Shown here: piece by piece, positions 22,795 through 34,632 of the stretch
Numbering within the stretch: the first letter of the stretch is position 1
Layout of the letters: each line of letters opens with the position of its first letter
Assembly (NCBI GenBank): GCA_013180625.2
Contig: SNVD02009593.1
Coordinates: 248,001 to 312,000, forward strand
Reading direction: 5' to 3'
Length of the DNA stretch: 64,000 nt
Source: Boswellia sacra
Lineage: Eukaryota > Streptophyta > Magnoliopsida > Sapindales > Burseraceae
Notes under the pieces: generated by a model
Database searches by the model: none
What the model saw: only the letters and a program-made list of their open reading frames with translations
What the model was told of the DNA's origin: nothing
Position numbers and translations under genes: made by a program

Positions 22795-25102
22795 CAATCA
22801 TATCAACTATTAGATTTTGTAGATCAATGGTTAGAAATTTGCGTCTTTGCGTAAAAAAATTTGTATCAAAAGATCCATTACCTTAATATTATTTGCTTAA
22901 AATTTTGTTTTTTGTCCTTAATTTAGATGAGACTAATTAAACTCATATTAACACAATAAATACCAATTATTTATTTATTTTGGCTATTTTAATTTATGGA
23001 ACTTAAAAATTAATATATTATTTTGAAGGCATTTCATAATTCTGAAAAAAAAAACCTTAATTATTCAAATATTGATTTTTTCTTTTTAATATTTACACTC
23101 ATAAACTTTTGCATTGACAAGAACGTACCAACAGAAATAGCATATTGGAATCCTAGTCAGAGAGAGAATTGCCCATAAAGCAGAAAGGGTAAAAAAGACA
23201 AGAGTATCCTGTTTTCTTGCAGAGACAAAAGTGGTTTCTACGAAAACAAAAGAATATTATGCTAATTTCACTCAACATTGACAGAGAGGTTACTGTTATT
23301 TTGTATTAAAACATTCTAGTGTTTTTGCTGCTGGGCAAGCACAATAATGTAATTTTTTTTAATTATTCTTTTGCTTTGGCTGTGACTTGTTAGGAAGTCG
23401 AATTTGGTGAGTGTTTGTATATGGGTGTTGCAATCTAACCTTTCATTACTAGTATCAGTTGAATAAAGGACTTGTAAATTATTCTCTGCTTGAAATGTTA
23501 CTGATGTAAGTTTGAAGCATGTTTTACTATCAAAATGCCCCACCATCCCTGCAAAAAACATTAATTCTCAGACCTTTGATGAGACATGTGCAACTCAGAC
23601 TATTAACTCATCTCATATATCCTTGCCAAACAAAAAAGAAGGAAAGAAAAAAAATCGAAAAGGAAATTTATAAAAAAGCGAAGCAAGAGGGTTGTTCTCC
23701 ACAAATTCGAATGAAGCTTCGTAATCATTTCCAAGTTCTAACCCTAATATTAACAAAGGCCCTGCTGAAGCCATTTGTAGTATTGTTCATTTTTCTTACA
23801 GATGAACAATATATTGTCCATTGTTGTAATAACTTAATGGCAAAATCTAATTACAAATGAACAATATTCCAATGGTGTGGGCCACGGACCATATAATGGT
23901 AGACGGCTAACCTAAATGTGAGGAAGATAAAGTTGTATTGAAAAAACAAATATATTTATTTAGATTTGGCGCAAACCTGCTCCCATAAATTAATTACATA
24001 AATCAATTTTTATGTATTCTTATTTTATTGAATGTTATTTACCTTTGCTTCTCCATGAACTCGAGCAATGACTCTAGCAAGGTAACATATAGAATATTAT
24101 GTAATTTATGGCTATTTTTTTTTCTCATTACAATCATATACACATTATGAAAGATATTTGTTTCATTAAAAACTCTATGATTTATATGTAATTTAAGAAG
24201 AGATGGAAGACGGATTCTCTTATACGAGCAATTCCTCAATCTAAGGTATGAAAATAGAGATAGCTAGGTTTTATAATAATCAATAAAATTTGTGAATAGT
24301 ATTATTTAAAAATTGTATTGTCATTTTAATGAACGTTTGAAAAATAGCCTTCATGAATTTATCTAAGGTTTTCAACTCTTAGCTTCCAATGGTGGAAATA
24401 AATCCTATTTATTTAGATTTTAACACAAGAATGCAATATTACCCTTGATTAAATAGAAGATATGGGCTATTAAATTGATAGGTGTAGTTCAAATAGATTG
24501 CTCAAATGTTTAATCTAAAATGTCACTCACTCTCCTTAATGGTTGCTTGAGTAATAAGCAACATCAACTTATGTTACACTTTAATACATGTAAATTTGAA
24601 TAAATATAAATTCGTCTACATTTTGAATGAACTTGAATATATAAATCTTAATATTAGTTTTTTTCTTTAAAGTTTGTGTATAAACAATGACTTCTTTATT
24701 CTTACAAAAAAAAAATAATAAATCCATTGTTTGACATACTTGTTCTCAAATATGTTTTATAATTAAGTATATAAACATTTCATATTAAAACTTCAATAAA
24801 ATATAACCATTCAATAGATAAATTGACCATTGGTGATTCGGTAAGCTTTCTAAATTGATGAACTTTGTATATATGTAGTCCCTTAGTTTTTACCCATTTA
24901 GCTAAAGGGATCTAACCGAGATCGTGATTAGCAAAACACTATTCCGATCCTTCTTCGCATAATTCTGTAGCTGCGTATGCAGCAAAGGTGATTTATATGC
25001 ATAAGTTGCAGCATAACAAATATATGTAATATAATTTTTGTGTTCAAACATAGGATTAGAGATGGTAAGGGGCCGCACAGGCAGGAAGGATGGCTTACTG
25101 GG

Positions 25103-26638
25103 TGATGAACACTTAAATATGCATGTTTAGTAAGAGTTTAGTTCATCATATTGCATTAATAGTGTCATTAAATTCCTCAACTTAAGCATATTTGTAGCAT
25201 TTGCATCTTTGGAATTAATGAATTAATTCCTCTTAATTTTCGTTTTGTTAGAGGTTCGGTAAAATGGGCATAACTCTCTATTTATAGATCAGAATGGTGC
25301 AATTCTTAATTTTTTGGAAAGCTGATTCAATTGTCTACAAGATTGCATTTCACAAGCATAATCAAATTCGGACTCTTAGTGGACTAAAATTGGGCTTGAA
25401 GTGAACCCATCTACAGTCTCGGCCCAGTCTGACCAGGCCTCAGTATTTGGACCGTATCTCTCAAAATACGTATCCAAATTGTGCAAATCAATATGTTCTA
25501 GAAAGCTGAGAGAAATATCTACAACTTTCATGAAGACATGTGATTAAAATTCACAACATTTCGATGTCAAAATTGATGGTCAAAGTCGGTGCCTAATGAT
25601 CCCAATTGTCAAAGATATTTACAACTAATATTTGACAATTATGCCCTTGTAATTTGACAAGTTTGCCCCTGGATGTATCTATAAATAGAGGTGCCTTGTG
25701 ACCCATTAGGGCATCTTGGCCTTGGCTGGAACATTTTGGCTTTGGCTAGGATCTTGTATTGTGTTTTGTGTGTTTATGTTATTAATGAATTTCCTTTTTC
25801 TTACATTTTATTTTCTTTCTATTATAATGTTCTTCTAGTTTCTCTTTTGCTAAGGTGAAAGGGTGAAACCCTTGATATGAGAATAAGGATTCTCTAACCC
25901 TTAATATGTGCCTAATAATCTTAATCTTATGTTGTTTATTTTATATGAGTTACATTTACTTTCTTAATCAATCTTGACACCACTCGTAAAGTGGAGGTCT
26001 TGATCCATTGTCGACAATCCTTGGCACATCAAATGCTTGGATCCTTTCTAGATGATGTATGGTTCTTCCTTACCGACACGAATCTAGTTAGGAACCTTGA
26101 TTTGTTGTAGACATATGGTGATTGGCACATTGGATGCTTGAACCCATTTACAAGAAGTGGTATAAATATTGGTAATGAAACAAATATAATTCATATAACT
26201 AAAATGGGTTAATTATCCTTATTTGAAATATCAAGGGCGGATCCCCTAACCTTAGCCTTCATTGTTATTGTGTTAATTCCTCTTGTATTTTAATTATTCT
26301 ATTGTTTATGAACTTTTTATTTTATTTACTATGGTAGGTTCTACCACCTTATGAAATTGTTCTTTAATTTACTATGGTTGGTTATACCACCTATTTCCAT
26401 GGATGGTTTTACCTCCTCTTGCTTTTTGTTTTATATTTGAATGGTCGGTAATACCACCTACCATCTTACATACTTGTTGATATTATCATGTCACCTCTTT
26501 GAATAATCCATATCACATTTGTTTAGCTTATAATTTGTAACGCTTAAATTCCCTTCCTCGTGGATCGACCCCGGTCTCACAGGGATTATTACTACGACAC
26601 TCCTATACTTGGGAGACAATCCTTTTTCGGATGTGTCA
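25103..26638 (+). mobile_element. Solo LTR, 1536 bp
   Basis: It starts TGATGAACACTTAAATATG and ends GGATGTGTCA (TG...CA), with the perfect 5-bp duplication CTGGG at 25098-25102 and 26639-26643. No internal retrotransposon region is attached. A second copy lies inverted at 38420-39832. The orientation is arbitrary. Solo LTRs usually arise by recombination between the two LTRs of one element. Confidence 0.9.
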
Positions 26639-26643
26639 CTGGG

Positions 26644-27332
26644 TCCTTCACCCTATATTGCATGCTGGCCTAGCCACCAAAATTAAAAAATATAAAACTT
26701 TCGAGTTTTGATTTATTTATTTTTTTAAATATTATTTGTTAATTGTCTTTTTTATTAAATATTATTTTTTATGTAATTCAATTATTGTATTTATTGATAG
26801 AAATTATAGGTCTGTGTTAATAAAATCATTTTAACAAGTTCAAATTATTTAACTAAATTTATGTAGTATAAAACCAGTTAAAAAATTCATATGGTAAAAA
26901 TCTTCCCAAAATGCAAAATCTAAAAAAATTATAAAAATGATAAAAACCGGGCTATCCGAGATGATGGTCTAGTTACAATTCGTTCTAGAGGTGTCGATCG
27001 ATCACTGTATTTGGTTCCAAATACGAGAGTAAATTCATTGTAGTGGGTCGAATCACAAGTTTAAAATAGATAAGTGAAGTTTTCTTACAACTTATGTTAA
27101 TGACAAAATTTGGTTCAAATAATTTTTTTAAGAGATTTATTTATTAGTCAATTTTGATTATTTTAATAATATATTTTATTTTTGTAGTTTCACAATGCCA
27201 TTGAGGTTAAAATATCTAATCAAATGTATACTTCAAAGCATCAATAATAAGATAAAATAAAACCAAAGTGCAGGATAACACGTACAGTTAGAAAAATCTA
27301 GAATATAATTAATTCAAAAACCAATATGAAAC
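26644..27332. other. AT-rich intergenic DNA
   Basis: No gene or repeat structure seen between the solo LTR and the CACTA element. Confidence 0.5.
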
Positions 27333-27335
27333 ATC

Positions 27336-27760
27336 CACTACTAGAAAAAGAACCTTTTACGGCGGGCCAAAATCGCGGTAAAAGGTCTTTTATGGCGGGC
27401 ATACGGCAGTTTTAGACCGCCGTATAAAGTGACGACGTAAAAACTTTTTTGACTTTTTACCGCGGTTTCGGCCCGCTGTAAAAAGATGTATACCACGGTC
27501 TTCTAGCCCGCCGTAGAATGAAGTGTTGTTGGAGTCAAATTATTTACGGCGATTATGCGCCCGCCGTAAAAAATTTTTAACCGCGGTCCTTTGGCTCGCG
27601 GTAAATAGTTTTGTGCCTGTTGTTTGAATTATTAATGGCGGTTATGGCACCCGCTGCATAAAGTTTCTTACCGCGGTCACATTGCCCGCCGTAGATGGCT
27701 CTTGTTGTCTGAATTATTAACCGCGGTTTGTCTGCCCGCCGTAAAAATGGGAGAATATGA
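27336..27760. repeat. Left subterminal repeats of the CACTA element
   Basis: Many direct and inverted copies of short GC-rich words such as ACCGCGGT, GCCCGCCGTA and TTACGGCG, in an otherwise AT-rich setting. In CACTA elements such repeats are the binding sites of the TNPA-type protein. Confidence 0.85.
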
Positions 27761-28575
27761 TTTAGGCATGCTGCTTCCATATCCATAATTTTTTGGAACC
27801 TGTTTTCATTTTCAAACAATTCATTGGATCCAGAACCAAATTTTTTGGAAACCATTCAACGTTTTCAAGCAATTCATTACATCCATAAGTATATATTCGC
27901 ATACAAATAACAAATAAATTGATATTGTCATAAATAAAAGTATAACATAAGAAAACCTTCACATACATTTGCAAACAAGAAAGAAAAAAAGGCTACTAAG
28001 TTTGTTTCCAATATGTGCAAAAGTCTAAAACAAGTGTACAATTCTTATTCCAATGAATTCTTCATGTCAAAAAAGCTTGCACAAATAAAATCAAAAATTA
28101 TTACTTAATTATTCATAAGTTTATTAAAAAAATTCAAGTAAAAGCTATATACACACCTAACTCTCCTCCTCATGTGTTGTTGCAGAGTGAATGTTGACAC
28201 GATTTATATGTGCACTCGAAGCATCTGGAACCGGGGGCTGAGATATTTTGGAAGATTTAGAAAAGATTAAAATTCTAGCAAATAGTTTCAATCATCAACA
28301 ACTTATAACTATTACAAAAAAACAAAATAGTCATGTTGTCACTTTGGATTAGACTCTATGTATTACATACAGCATTGTGATCAATAGTTAGCAAATACAA
28401 CTATATTGCCAAGGCGATTTCAACAACTACATATTCTCAATGCAATTGATAATTAAAATCATTAATGAAATCAAAATCTCACCAACTTTATGAATTAGAT
28501 AGCAACTCTTTCAATATCCACATATAGAGTAAATGAAAGTTAAGTGAATACCTGAGGTCGTACAGGTGGTGGCAG

Positions 28576-30075
28576 CTACTCTTCAATGTCTGGAAATTTC
28601 TGTTGTAAAAAGTTGTACAACTGCTTATTGTGCTCCTTCAATTCTGTGTTCTCCACTCGCATTTCATGTAATTCTTGATGCAATTTCTCCACATCAATAG
28701 GCTGAGATGAACATTGACTTATGATAGTAGTCGGAGAAGGACCATGGCCGTATGTGCGGGTATAACCACGATGATCACGTCCCAATACATCTTGAAGTAC
28801 CCGTTCTGCTGCAGCTTCGGTTTGTTGCTCAATAGGTATTCTGGACATGCCTTCTTGTAGTTGACTCTGCAAAATGATGAAAACAACTGTAAGTGAGAGC
28901 ATAAAAAAGGATTCTGTAACCAATTAAACACAAATTGTAAGAGCATATAATTTAATTTAAAAAAGTACAATTATCTCAGCACTCTCAGTGTCTACTACAT
29001 CTCCATCACTTCTCGTTCTAGTCTTGATAAATACACTTATGCGATCTGTTTTTTCTCCACTCTTTGACATCTTAACAACAAAAATAAAGAAAAATATATT
29101 AGTGTATATATGCAAAGGAAGTAAGTTATAAATATAATAAATTAATTATAAAAGCAAAATCTATAACAATTTATACGAATTTTAAATGTTGTCAAAACTT
29201 ACCTCTTCTCTCTTTTTAGCAAAAGATGTGCGACCGGTCCTATGAAGTGCAAACTGGTGTGCACGATTTGTCTTATTTCTCTCTGCTTGTTTCTGTAATG
29301 TTAAAGAGAATATTTTAGTGTATTTTGAGAAAACAATTATCTTAACAATCGTTTTCATAACTTACTTGAGCTCCTTCGCTGCTCCAACAAGCCACTAAAA
29401 TCTTCCAATGCTCTTCAGTAATTTTTGGAGAGGTAAATGCTAAACGATCCTCATCTGTCAGATATGGCTTGTAAAAGTCTCTCTTAACACGAGCTTTCCA
29501 ATCCCTCCAAAGTACTCCAATTGCTTTTAAACAATGAGGCTTATACTCATCCGGAACATCTGTATTGTCCTACAATAACAAAAAATATAATACAGATTAG
29601 TGTACATAACTTAAACACATTTCAACTTAGCAGTTAAATTAAATTAAATACCTTCACTTCTTCCCAAATTGCATTCAACTTATGTGCAGGCATAGCATGC
29701 CAACTAGTAAAAGTCAGCGGAGCCATTGATCCATTTCTGGCTATGATGCCAAGTTGGGATGTAAACGTCTCCTTATTCGAACCAATTGGTTACCATTTGT
29801 CGTTGAAATCAACATGTAAAATCTGGCCTGAGCCCCATTCAGAATTGCCACGAGCAGCTCCATGACCTTTTGCTTGTGATGATGCACCTAATCATATAGA
29901 ATTAGTTTCACATTATAAAGTAAAACATTTATATGAAAGAATTATCATTTATATATAAACCTTGATCTCACATATTCGTTTGAGACTGGGAAGATGTAGA
30001 TGACTGTCGTCGAGATTCTGCCTCCCATCGTAGTGCACTTTCCATGGAGTCATCTCGGTGTATTTTTGGTGCCAT
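28576..30075 (-). pseudogene. Transposase_24-type CACTA gene, broken
   Basis: Six exon-like blocks run from MAPKIHRDDSMESALRWEAE (start at 30075) to QLYNFLQQKFPDIEE (stop at 28576). The core, LWRDWKARVKRDFYKP to the block ending HWKILVACWSSEGAQ (about 29367-29571), and the next block, KQAERNKTNRAHQFALHRTG (about 29204-29292), match the plant transposase (Ptta/En/Spm, Transposase_24) family. The last block is a coiled-coil-like region (VEKLHQELHEMRVENTELKE). An in-frame stop follows NDKW in the second block (near 29790), so the gene is broken. It may encode a DNA-binding accessory protein; this is inferred from its place in the element. Confidence 0.8.
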
Positions 30076-30263
30076 AGTAAGCTGCAAAAAGATACTAACA
30101 TTAGAAAATTGAAACGCTATTGATACATTATATTACAAATAGAATAAATGTTTGATGCATGTACAATAAATGAATGTCCAATAATGTTAAAACAAAAAAC
30201 AACTTTCATTAATACATAAGGAACATGATATACCTAAACAAGTAAACTTTACCAAAAAAACTA

Positions 30264-33200
30264 TCATTCATCATCATCCATCTCTTCATCATCATTTACA
30301 CCATTGATATCAACTGTAGTTCCATCAACTCCTGGCCTAACCCAAGCAACATCTTCTTCACGAACAAACTCTCTTTCATCCACTTCTTGTTGTGCATATA
30401 ACTCAACTTGTGGCACACTTTTTACCGTATGCTCATAGTTCTTGATTCAATAAAGATCGAATGAATCTCTAACAGTCATCTTAATAACTATATGCCAATC
30501 TGCTTCTAAAGGATCTTGGATATAACAAACTTGTTCAGCTTGATTCACTAGAATAAAAGGTTCATCATCCTTATGATTGAGTTTGTATAATAGATGATTG
30601 AAGTTAACCATTGTGAAGTTAAATTCATCAAACTTCTTTCCAATCCGATCATCAACCTAATCACACTTGAACAACACCAATTTCATTGAGTTGACATAAC
30701 GAATTTCTATTATGTCTCTTAAAACCCCATGAAATGTTACACTTCCTGAACATGGATTTCTATCCCTTGCACTAGCATAGCTCATTGTATCCGCCTTTAA
30801 CACAACACCAGAATTTTGGGAGGTTCTAGTGTTGTCAATATCTTTGATCCGAAATTTGAAACTATTAACAACATAAGATTTGAAACGTCGTGCAATTGTT
30901 TTCGGGCCATTAGCTAAGTGGACAATTTCTTCAGGCAATGTCACATTTGGGGTTTGTTGCAAAGCTTCCACCTATAAAAACCCCCAAGTGTTATAACTCA
31001 TATTTAGTACGAGGTTAAAGATTTAATTAAAGTAACATAACATACATGGCTTTTGAACCACTTATGAAATGTAGAGTTATGCTCTTTCTGAATTTGATGA
31101 CTTGAAGCACGAGGATGTTGTTGAGAGAGTATGTTGACATGCACCCTTTATAAATTAAAATGATGAAATAAATAGGAGTTATAAGAGTATCCAACCAAAT
31201 GGATACTCAAAGAATAATAGATGAACGTATGTCAATAAAATTATGAACCACTTACTCTCAGAATGGATCAACTGTTGTAGTATTTACAAGCACATATCTA
31301 TGTGCTTGTATCCAGGTAACATTGTCAAGGTTAAATTTCACTCCTTTTTTTGAGGTACCGTCTTGGTTCCTAGGTGCTCGATTAGTTTTGGTTTCCACTT
31401 CATCAAGATATCGTGAACAAAAATTAGTGCACTCCTCCATCAATTATCCTTTAGCAATAGAAGCCTCAGGATGTGCACGATTTCTAACATAATTCTTCAA
31501 AGTTAACAAGTACCTATAATTTTATGAATTCAAAGTAAGTGTAATTCCTTCATGTATAATATGTAAATAAAACACATTATACGTAATATGGAATACCTCT
31601 CAATGGGATACATCCAACGGAATTGTACTGGTCCACCAATCAAAGCCTGTTCAGCAAGATGCACTGGCAAATGTTCCATCACATCAAAGAATGAAGGTGG
31701 AAAAATTTTCTCCAACAAGCATAAGGTTACAACCACTCGATTTTGAATATTCTTTAACTCTTCCCGTGTATTCACTTTAGAGCACAATTGCCTAAAAAAG
31801 TTAGCAAGCTCAATCAATGTTTCAACAACATTTTTAGGTAATGCTCTACGAGCTGCAAGAGGAAGTAATTATTGTATCAATATGTGATTATCATGACTTT
31901 TCAGGCCCTAAATGCTGCACTTTCTAATGTGCACACGTCGAGAAATATTTGATACGTAACCATCTGGCACCTTCACACTCGTCAACACATTTAAGAACAC
32001 TGCTTTGTTTTCTTTGTTCATTGAGAAGCATGCCAAAGGCAAATACGCTTTATGCTTTCCCCTTTCTTGCGGATGTAATGGTTTCCTTATTCCCATTTGA
32101 TGCAAATCATGCCGAGCCTTTAAATTATCTTTAGACTTTTTAGGATCACCTAACAATGTCTAAAGGATATTATCACAAACATTTTTCTCAACATGCATGA
32201 CATCAAGATTATGTCGAAGTAAATTATGCTCCCAATATGGTAGTTCAAAGAAAATGCTCTTCTTCTTCCAAATGCTTCCATAATTCATCATCTCAAAATC
32301 TTTCCTCTCTCTTTTATGAAGATCTTCCATTTTATATTTAGTAAGTACACTTTCCACTTGTTGTTTCTCATCAAATCCAGTCATCTGAATAGGAGGAGGT
32401 AAAAATTCCCTTTTGCCATTAAAAGATACTTTATCTTTCTGAAATCTCTGAGAAAAGGGTAGAAATCGACGATGACCCAAATAACAAAACTTCCTACCAT
32501 GATGTAACCATTGCGATGTTGTATTCGTATAACAACAAGGGCAAGCTTTCTCCCCTTTAGTACTCCAACCCGACAAGTTCGCATATGCTGAAAAGTCATT
32601 AATAGTCCACAACAATGCTGCATGTAACTTAAACATCTATTGACGTGATGCATCATAAGTAACCATCCCTTCATTCCACAAATCTTTCAATTCTTCAATC
32701 AATGGTTGTAAGTAAACATCAATTTTATTTCCAGGACCTTTCGGGCCATCAATAAGCACAGACAACATGAAGAATGATTGTTTCATACACAACCATGGCG
32801 GCAAATTATAAGGTATTAATACCACAGGCCATGTACTATGAGCTATGGACATAGTCCTAAAAGGATTAAAACCATCAGCAGCCAATCCAAGCCTTACATT
32901 ACGACATTCAGCAGCAAAGTTTGGATATTTTTCGTCAAAGGTCTTCCAAACAGGACTATCAGCAAGATGTCTTAACACACCATCATTTATGCGATCCTCT
33001 GCATGCCATTGCATAAAAGAAGCAGTTTTTGAAGACATGAACAATCTCTGTAATCTTGGAATCAGGGAAAGTAACGTACTTGCTTTGCTGCTATTCTTAC
33101 CTCTGAAGTTGATGCATTACTTGGCTCATCAAACTGTTTATATCTAGAGGTATGATAGACAGCACAACTATGAAGATTCTCATGCTCATTTCTAAACAAC

Positions 33201-33878
33201 ATACAGTTATTAGGACATACATCCCAAGTCTTGTATGTAAATCCTAATTTCGTTGTTATTTTTTGAGCCTCATAATAAAAGGGAGGAATTTTTGCTTCTT
33301 GGGGAAAGACTTCTTTCAAAAATTTTAACAACATAGTCATTGAAGTGTCTGACCATCCGCATAACATTTTCATATTCAACAGACGAACAACAAAGGAAAG
33401 TGATGTAAACTTTTCACATCCTGGATACAAGGGATAATTCGCATCTTGAAGTAACTTAAGGAAGTCTTTTGATGCCTCGTTCAACTCTGCCCCCACATCA
33501 TTATCCAATGGAGTACAACTACTTTCACCAAAATCCATATTTGGAATTCCCATGGCATCATTTATCATTCCGACCATATCATCACCCATAGAATCACAAC
33601 CAAACTCTGAATGTTGAGTCTCAGAATTTTGATTAAAATCTATAGGCATATACGGCTCATAATGTCCACTTTTTGTACTTAGGTAGAAAACCATTGAATA
33701 TTAAATGGTCTTTCACTACATCCCTACTCATAAGATACCGATTGTAACACTTCTTACATGGACAGTAAATTCTAGTGCCACCAACTACGTTCTCAGATGC
33801 AAAATCTAGAAATGCATTCACACCGTCCAGATATGGCTTGGAAAATCTGTCTCCTAAGTCAATCCAACTCTTGTCCAT
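30264..33878 (-). pseudogene. CACTA TNP2-type transposase, broken
   Basis: It starts MDKSWIDLGDRFSKPYLDGV (transposase-associated domain) with CPCKKCYNR. The Transposase_21 core spans about 33060-31900: LSVLIDGPKGPGNKIDVYLQ, AALLWTINDFSAYANLSGWS, CPCCYTNT and NLDVMHVEKNVCDNIL. A DUF4218-like part (31817-31600) reads LIELANFFRQLCSK and EKIFPPSFFDVMEHLPVHLA. A DUF4216-like part (30971-30420) and an acidic tail (GVNDDEEMDDDE) end at 30264. Frameshifts near 33665 and 33060 and in-frame TAG codons near 32635 and 32159, plus a further stop near 31907, break it. The order and domain content are those of a once complete En/Spm TNP2 gene. Confidence 0.92.
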
Positions 33879-34632
33879 GTCTACTTTCCTTCACTAAAAC
33901 AAATATAATTTATGTAAATAAGTTGTTTAAGTACTAAGTTGAAATTAAACTTATTTAACAAGTTAATTAGGTTAGGAAGTGAGTTGGCATTTTCAGCATA
34001 TATTCATCTCTCCTTTCTTTGTGAGATTGTTTAGTGGGCTCTCTAATTAGTGGACTGTTTTTGTGAGATTGGCTGTAATGGGCTGGTATAATTGGTGGGA
34101 TTATTTAACTAGCAAAATTTTTGGTTTCTATGTTTTTATTGTCTACTATTTACTGTGTTTCTTCAATTTAAATTGTAATTTTATAGGTGTTTTTTAATGT
34201 AGATGGAGGATTAAGTTCTAAGTTTGTTTGCATCTTAATCCAAAAAAAAAAAGCAAAACAAGGATTTGTAACTACACAGTATAACATCAACAACTTAGGA
34301 AGAATGCAAATTCAATTGGAGGTTCATGCCTTGTGAATGTTATAGTGCAAAAAAAAAAAAATCAGAACAAGACCAAATTCCTCATAAACAACACATCATT
34401 AGCACTAGATATCAATTATGCTTTACAAGAAGAAAAAAAATCCATTTCATACCAATTACGATGAAACAACATAAATACAAAATAAATGCAAGCATTTAAC
34501 TCAGCATGAATAGCAAACAACATATGAATAATAGTTGAAAGCAATCAAAACAAAATTATTAGTCTCAAACAGCATATGAATAACACTTGAATCTAACTTA
34601 AAACATCATAAATATGAACTGGTGAAGCTTAC

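Larger units (their letters stand above)
17754..22883. mobile_element. Short MITE split by the copia insertion
   Basis: The left half (17754-17873) and the right half (22800-22883) are inverted repeats of each other. GGATATTTTTTGACACAA on the left pairs with the complement of TTGTATCAAAAGATCC on the right, and GAATCTAATAGTTGA pairs with the complement of TCAACTATTAGATTTT. Without the copia element the MITE would be about 200 bp. Copy A lacks it. The flanks TTATATTA and TAATATTA suggest an 8-bp duplication with one change, but this is not certain. Confidence 0.7.
16163..25095. repeat. Segmental tandem duplication, copy B (opened by a copia element)
   Basis: Matches copy A (6875-15955) in order and orientation outside insertions. 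It contains a 696-bp insertion (16898-17593) and a MITE split by a copia retrotransposon (17754-22883), none of which is in copy A. It lacks the MULE and the 202-bp MITE of copy A. Near its right end it keeps a block of about 70 bp around GGGATCTAACCGAGAT (about 24885-24955) that copy A has lost but the third copy (46247-46745) keeps. The right edge is cut by a solo LTR at 25103. Confidence 0.85.
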
